A stretch of DNA of 8,006 nucleotides from an uncultured Clostridia bacterium (lineage in GTDB: Bacteria; Bacillota; Clostridia; Oscillospirales; Acutalibacteraceae): assembly GCA_947165115.1 (NCBI GenBank), contig CAMUZD010000063.1:1-8006 (forward strand). Reading direction: 5' to 3'. The notes beneath the pieces were generated by a model. It ran no database searches, was not told the origin of the DNA, and was given only the letters and a program-made list of their open reading frames with translations. A program made the position numbers and the translations under genes. This document shows positions 6,600 through 8,006 of this stretch, one piece after another. Numbering within the stretch: the first letter of the stretch is position 1; each line of letters starts with the position of its first letter.

Positions 6600-7346
6600 A
6601 TGAGCAAACCCGCAATTGAAGTTAAAAATATGAGTATGATGTTTAACCTTAACAGCGAAAAGGTTGATAATCTCAAGGAGTATTTTATAAAACTTCTCAA
6701 GCGGCAGATTCATTTTACCGAATTCTGGGCGCTTAAAGATATCAACCTGACCGTTGAAAAAGGCGACAGAGTCGGAATTCTAGGCTTCAACGGAGCTGGA
6801 AAATCCACACTTCTCAAAGTCATCGCCGGTGTTCTGAAGCCAACCGAAGGAACCGTTTCCGTCAGCGGAGTGGTTGCGCCCATGCTGGAACTCGGCGCCG
6901 GATTTGACTCAAATTATTCCGGCAAGGAAAACATCTATCTTTACGGCGCAACAATGGGTTACTCGAGAAAATTCATCGAAAAAAAATTTGACGAAATAGT
7001 TGAGTTTTCCGAACTTCAGAATTTTATGAATGTTCCGGTAAAGAACTATTCATCCGGTATGAGAGCGAGACTCGGTTTCGCCATAGCTTCTGCTGTTGAG
7101 CCCGATATACTTATTCTTGATGAAGTTCTTTCAGTCGGAGACGCCAAATTCAGAAAAAAGAGCGAAGCCAAAATAATGTCGATGTTTGACAAAGGCGTTA
7201 CAGTGCTGTTTGTTTCTCATTCGGTCGACCAGGTGCTCAAAATCTGCAATAAGGCTATTATTCTCGATCACGGCAAAATCATCGCTTCAGGAGAAGCCGA
7301 AGAAATCTGTGAAGAATACAACAAAATGGTAAGCGGAGGTAAATGA
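6600..7346 (+). CDS. ABC transporter ATP-binding protein for polysaccharide/teichoic acid export (Wzt/TagH/RgpD family)
   Basis: The ATPase that powers the upstream permease. The 248-residue product has the polysaccharide-exporter N-terminus with an insertion before the core (about 12-42, containing NLKEYFIKLLKRQ) and then FWALKDINL. Walker A is GFNGAGKST (62-70). The segment after it reads MLELGAGFDSNYSGKENIYL, the export-family form in place of a classical Q-loop. The signature is YSSGMRARLGF (150-160) instead of LSGGQ, as usual in this group. Walker B is ILILDE (170-175) with E175 catalytic, the D-loop is SVGD, and the switch histidine is H207 in VSHS. The protein ends right after the nucleotide-binding domain, without the C-terminal carbohydrate-binding domain of Wzt proteins such as E. 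coli O9a or the long TagH tail. GAAAGG at 6586-6591 lies 8 bases before the ATG. The next gene starts one base after the stop. Confidence 0.95.
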   Translation: MSKPAIEVKNMSMMFNLNSEKVDNLKEYFIKLLKRQIHFTEFWALKDINLTVEKGDRVGILGFNGAGKSTLLKVIAGVLKPTEGTVSVSGVVAPMLELGAGFDSNYSGKENIYLYGATMGYSRKFIEKKFDEIVEFSELQNFMNVPVKNYSSGMRARLGFAIASAVEPDILILDEVLSVGDAKFRKKSEAKIMSMFDKGVTVLFVSHSVDQVLKICNKAIILDHGKIIASGEAEEICEEYNKMVSGGK

Positions 7347-7347
7347 T

Positions 7348-8006
7348 ATGGTATATGCCGCAATTTTCGCCGGCGGAAAAGGAAGCCGCATGGGAAACAT
7401 TGATACACCCAAGCAGTTCCTTGATCTTGCATCAAAGCCCGTTATAATACATACAATCGAGAAATTCTATATTCACAGTAGCATAGATGAAGTAATAGTT
7501 CTTTGCCCGAAGCCATGGGTTGCAATCACAAAGGACCTTATCAAGAAATATCTTCCCGAAGGTAAGCCTGTTACGGTAATCGAAGGCGGAGAAACCAGAA
7601 ACGGCACTCTCGAGAACGCTGTTAAATTCATTAAGGAAAACAGAGAAACCGACGATAATACAATTATCGTTACTCACGATGCTGTCCGCCCGTTCCTTAC
7701 TCACAGAATAATCGAAGAAAATGTTGAGGCGGCGATTAAATACGGCGCCTGTGATACCGTTATCCCCGCTACCGATACAATAGTAGAGAGCGAAGACGGC
7801 TCTCTTATCTCGTCTATTCCAAACAGAAAACATATGTATCAGGGTCAGACTCCGCAGTCCTTCAGATTAAACGATCTGATTGCCGTTCTCTCTTCTCTTA
7901 CCGAGGAAGAAAAGAGCATACTGACCGATGCCTGCAAGATATTTACCATAAAGAATAAACCGGTTTATATTGTTGAGGGCGAAGTCTTCAATATCAAGAT
8001 AACTTA
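7348..8006 (+). CDS. tarI: Probable D-ribitol-5-phosphate cytidylyltransferase, TarI type (3' end outside window)
   Basis: A member of the IspD/TarI cytidylyltransferase family. TarI would join CTP and ribitol-5-phosphate into CDP-ribitol, the donor for poly(ribitol phosphate) wall teichoic acid or ribitol-containing capsule. The frame is open from ATG 7348 to the edge (219 residues, family about 235-240), so about 20 residues are missing. The CTP-binding loop is FAGGKGSRMG (7-16) followed by PKQF (21-24). Then come IEGGETRNGTLEN (78-90), VTHDAVRPFLTHRII (108-122), MYQGQTPQSF (163-172) and LTDACKI (192-198). THDAVRPFLT and TDACKI are the TarI forms; IspD usually has HDAARP and TDDA, so TarI is preferred. 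Its place after two glycosyltransferases and an exporter agrees. IspD (methylerythritol phosphate pathway) remains the alternative. GGAGG at 7335-7339, inside the end of the ATPase gene, sits 8 bases before the start and is the strongest ribosome binding site in the cluster. Confidence 0.85.
   Translation, partial: MVYAAIFAGGKGSRMGNIDTPKQFLDLASKPVIIHTIEKFYIHSSIDEVIVLCPKPWVAITKDLIKKYLPEGKPVTVIEGGETRNGTLENAVKFIKENRETDDNTIIVTHDAVRPFLTHRIIEENVEAAIKYGACDTVIPATDTIVESEDGSLISSIPNRKHMYQGQTPQSFRLNDLIAVLSSLTEEEKSILTDACKIFTIKNKPVYIVEGEVFNIKIT

Noticed and set aside
7432..7833. A 133-codon open frame on the - strand at the 3' end
   Set aside because: It is antisense to the clearly conserved TarI/IspD frame and has no family features.
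1..8006. CRISPR arrays, tRNA or rRNA genes, insertion sequences, riboswitches, phage or defence genes
   Set aside because: None was recognised. There are no spaced direct repeats, cloverleaf-like segments or transposase motifs, and noncoding stretches are no longer than about 103 bases. All genes fall into known families, so no undescribed system is claimed.

Overview
This window looks like the chromosome of a Gram-positive Firmicute, probably a gut-type Clostridia of the Oscillospiraceae/Ruminococcaceae kind. The support is indirect. There is a classical NAD-type GAPDH, a greA-lysS gene pair, a lysyl-tRNA synthetase carrying a C-terminal MetRS/EMAP-like tRNA-binding domain, strong AGGAG ribosome binding sites, moderate GC, and a teichoic-acid-style cytidylyltransferase. 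Every gene lies on the + strand and no mobile element is visible. The taxonomic placement is an inference.

Region 1 (1-1092): the 3' part of the glycolytic gene gap, missing only about its first dozen codons, ends at a very clear intrinsic terminator with an 11-bp perfect stem and a T-tract. A plausible promoter for the next gene overlaps the descending side of this terminator. Region 2 (1093-1921): rsuA, a 16S rRNA pseudouridine synthase, appears to be monocistronic. It is followed by about 100 bases of AT-rich intergenic DNA that hold a near-consensus sigma-A promoter.

Region 3 (1922-8006): one tight gene train of seven genes with no visible terminator. The order is greA, lysS, glycosyltransferase GT2-A, glycosyltransferase GT2-B, ABC-2 polysaccharide export permease, ABC export ATPase, and tarI, which is cut by the window edge. 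Gaps are a 1-base overlap, then 1, 24, 6, 16 and 1 bases (24 uses the corrected start of GT2-B). The first two genes are transcription and translation housekeeping genes; the other five belong to synthesis and export of a cell-surface glycopolymer.

The surface genes form a coherent pathway. The two GT2 enzymes are expected to add sugars to a lipid-linked chain on the cytoplasmic face. The permease/ATPase pair (TagGH, RgpCD or Wzm/Wzt type) would flip the finished chain across the membrane. The last gene resembles ribitol-5-phosphate cytidylyltransferase (TarI) more than the isoprenoid enzyme IspD, which suggests that the polymer contains ribitol phosphate and that a reductase (TarJ-like) and a polymerase or transferase lie just downstream. 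None of the families is new. The most notable points are the domain fusion in LysRS, the continuity between the housekeeping genes and the surface-polymer genes, and the TarI-type call.
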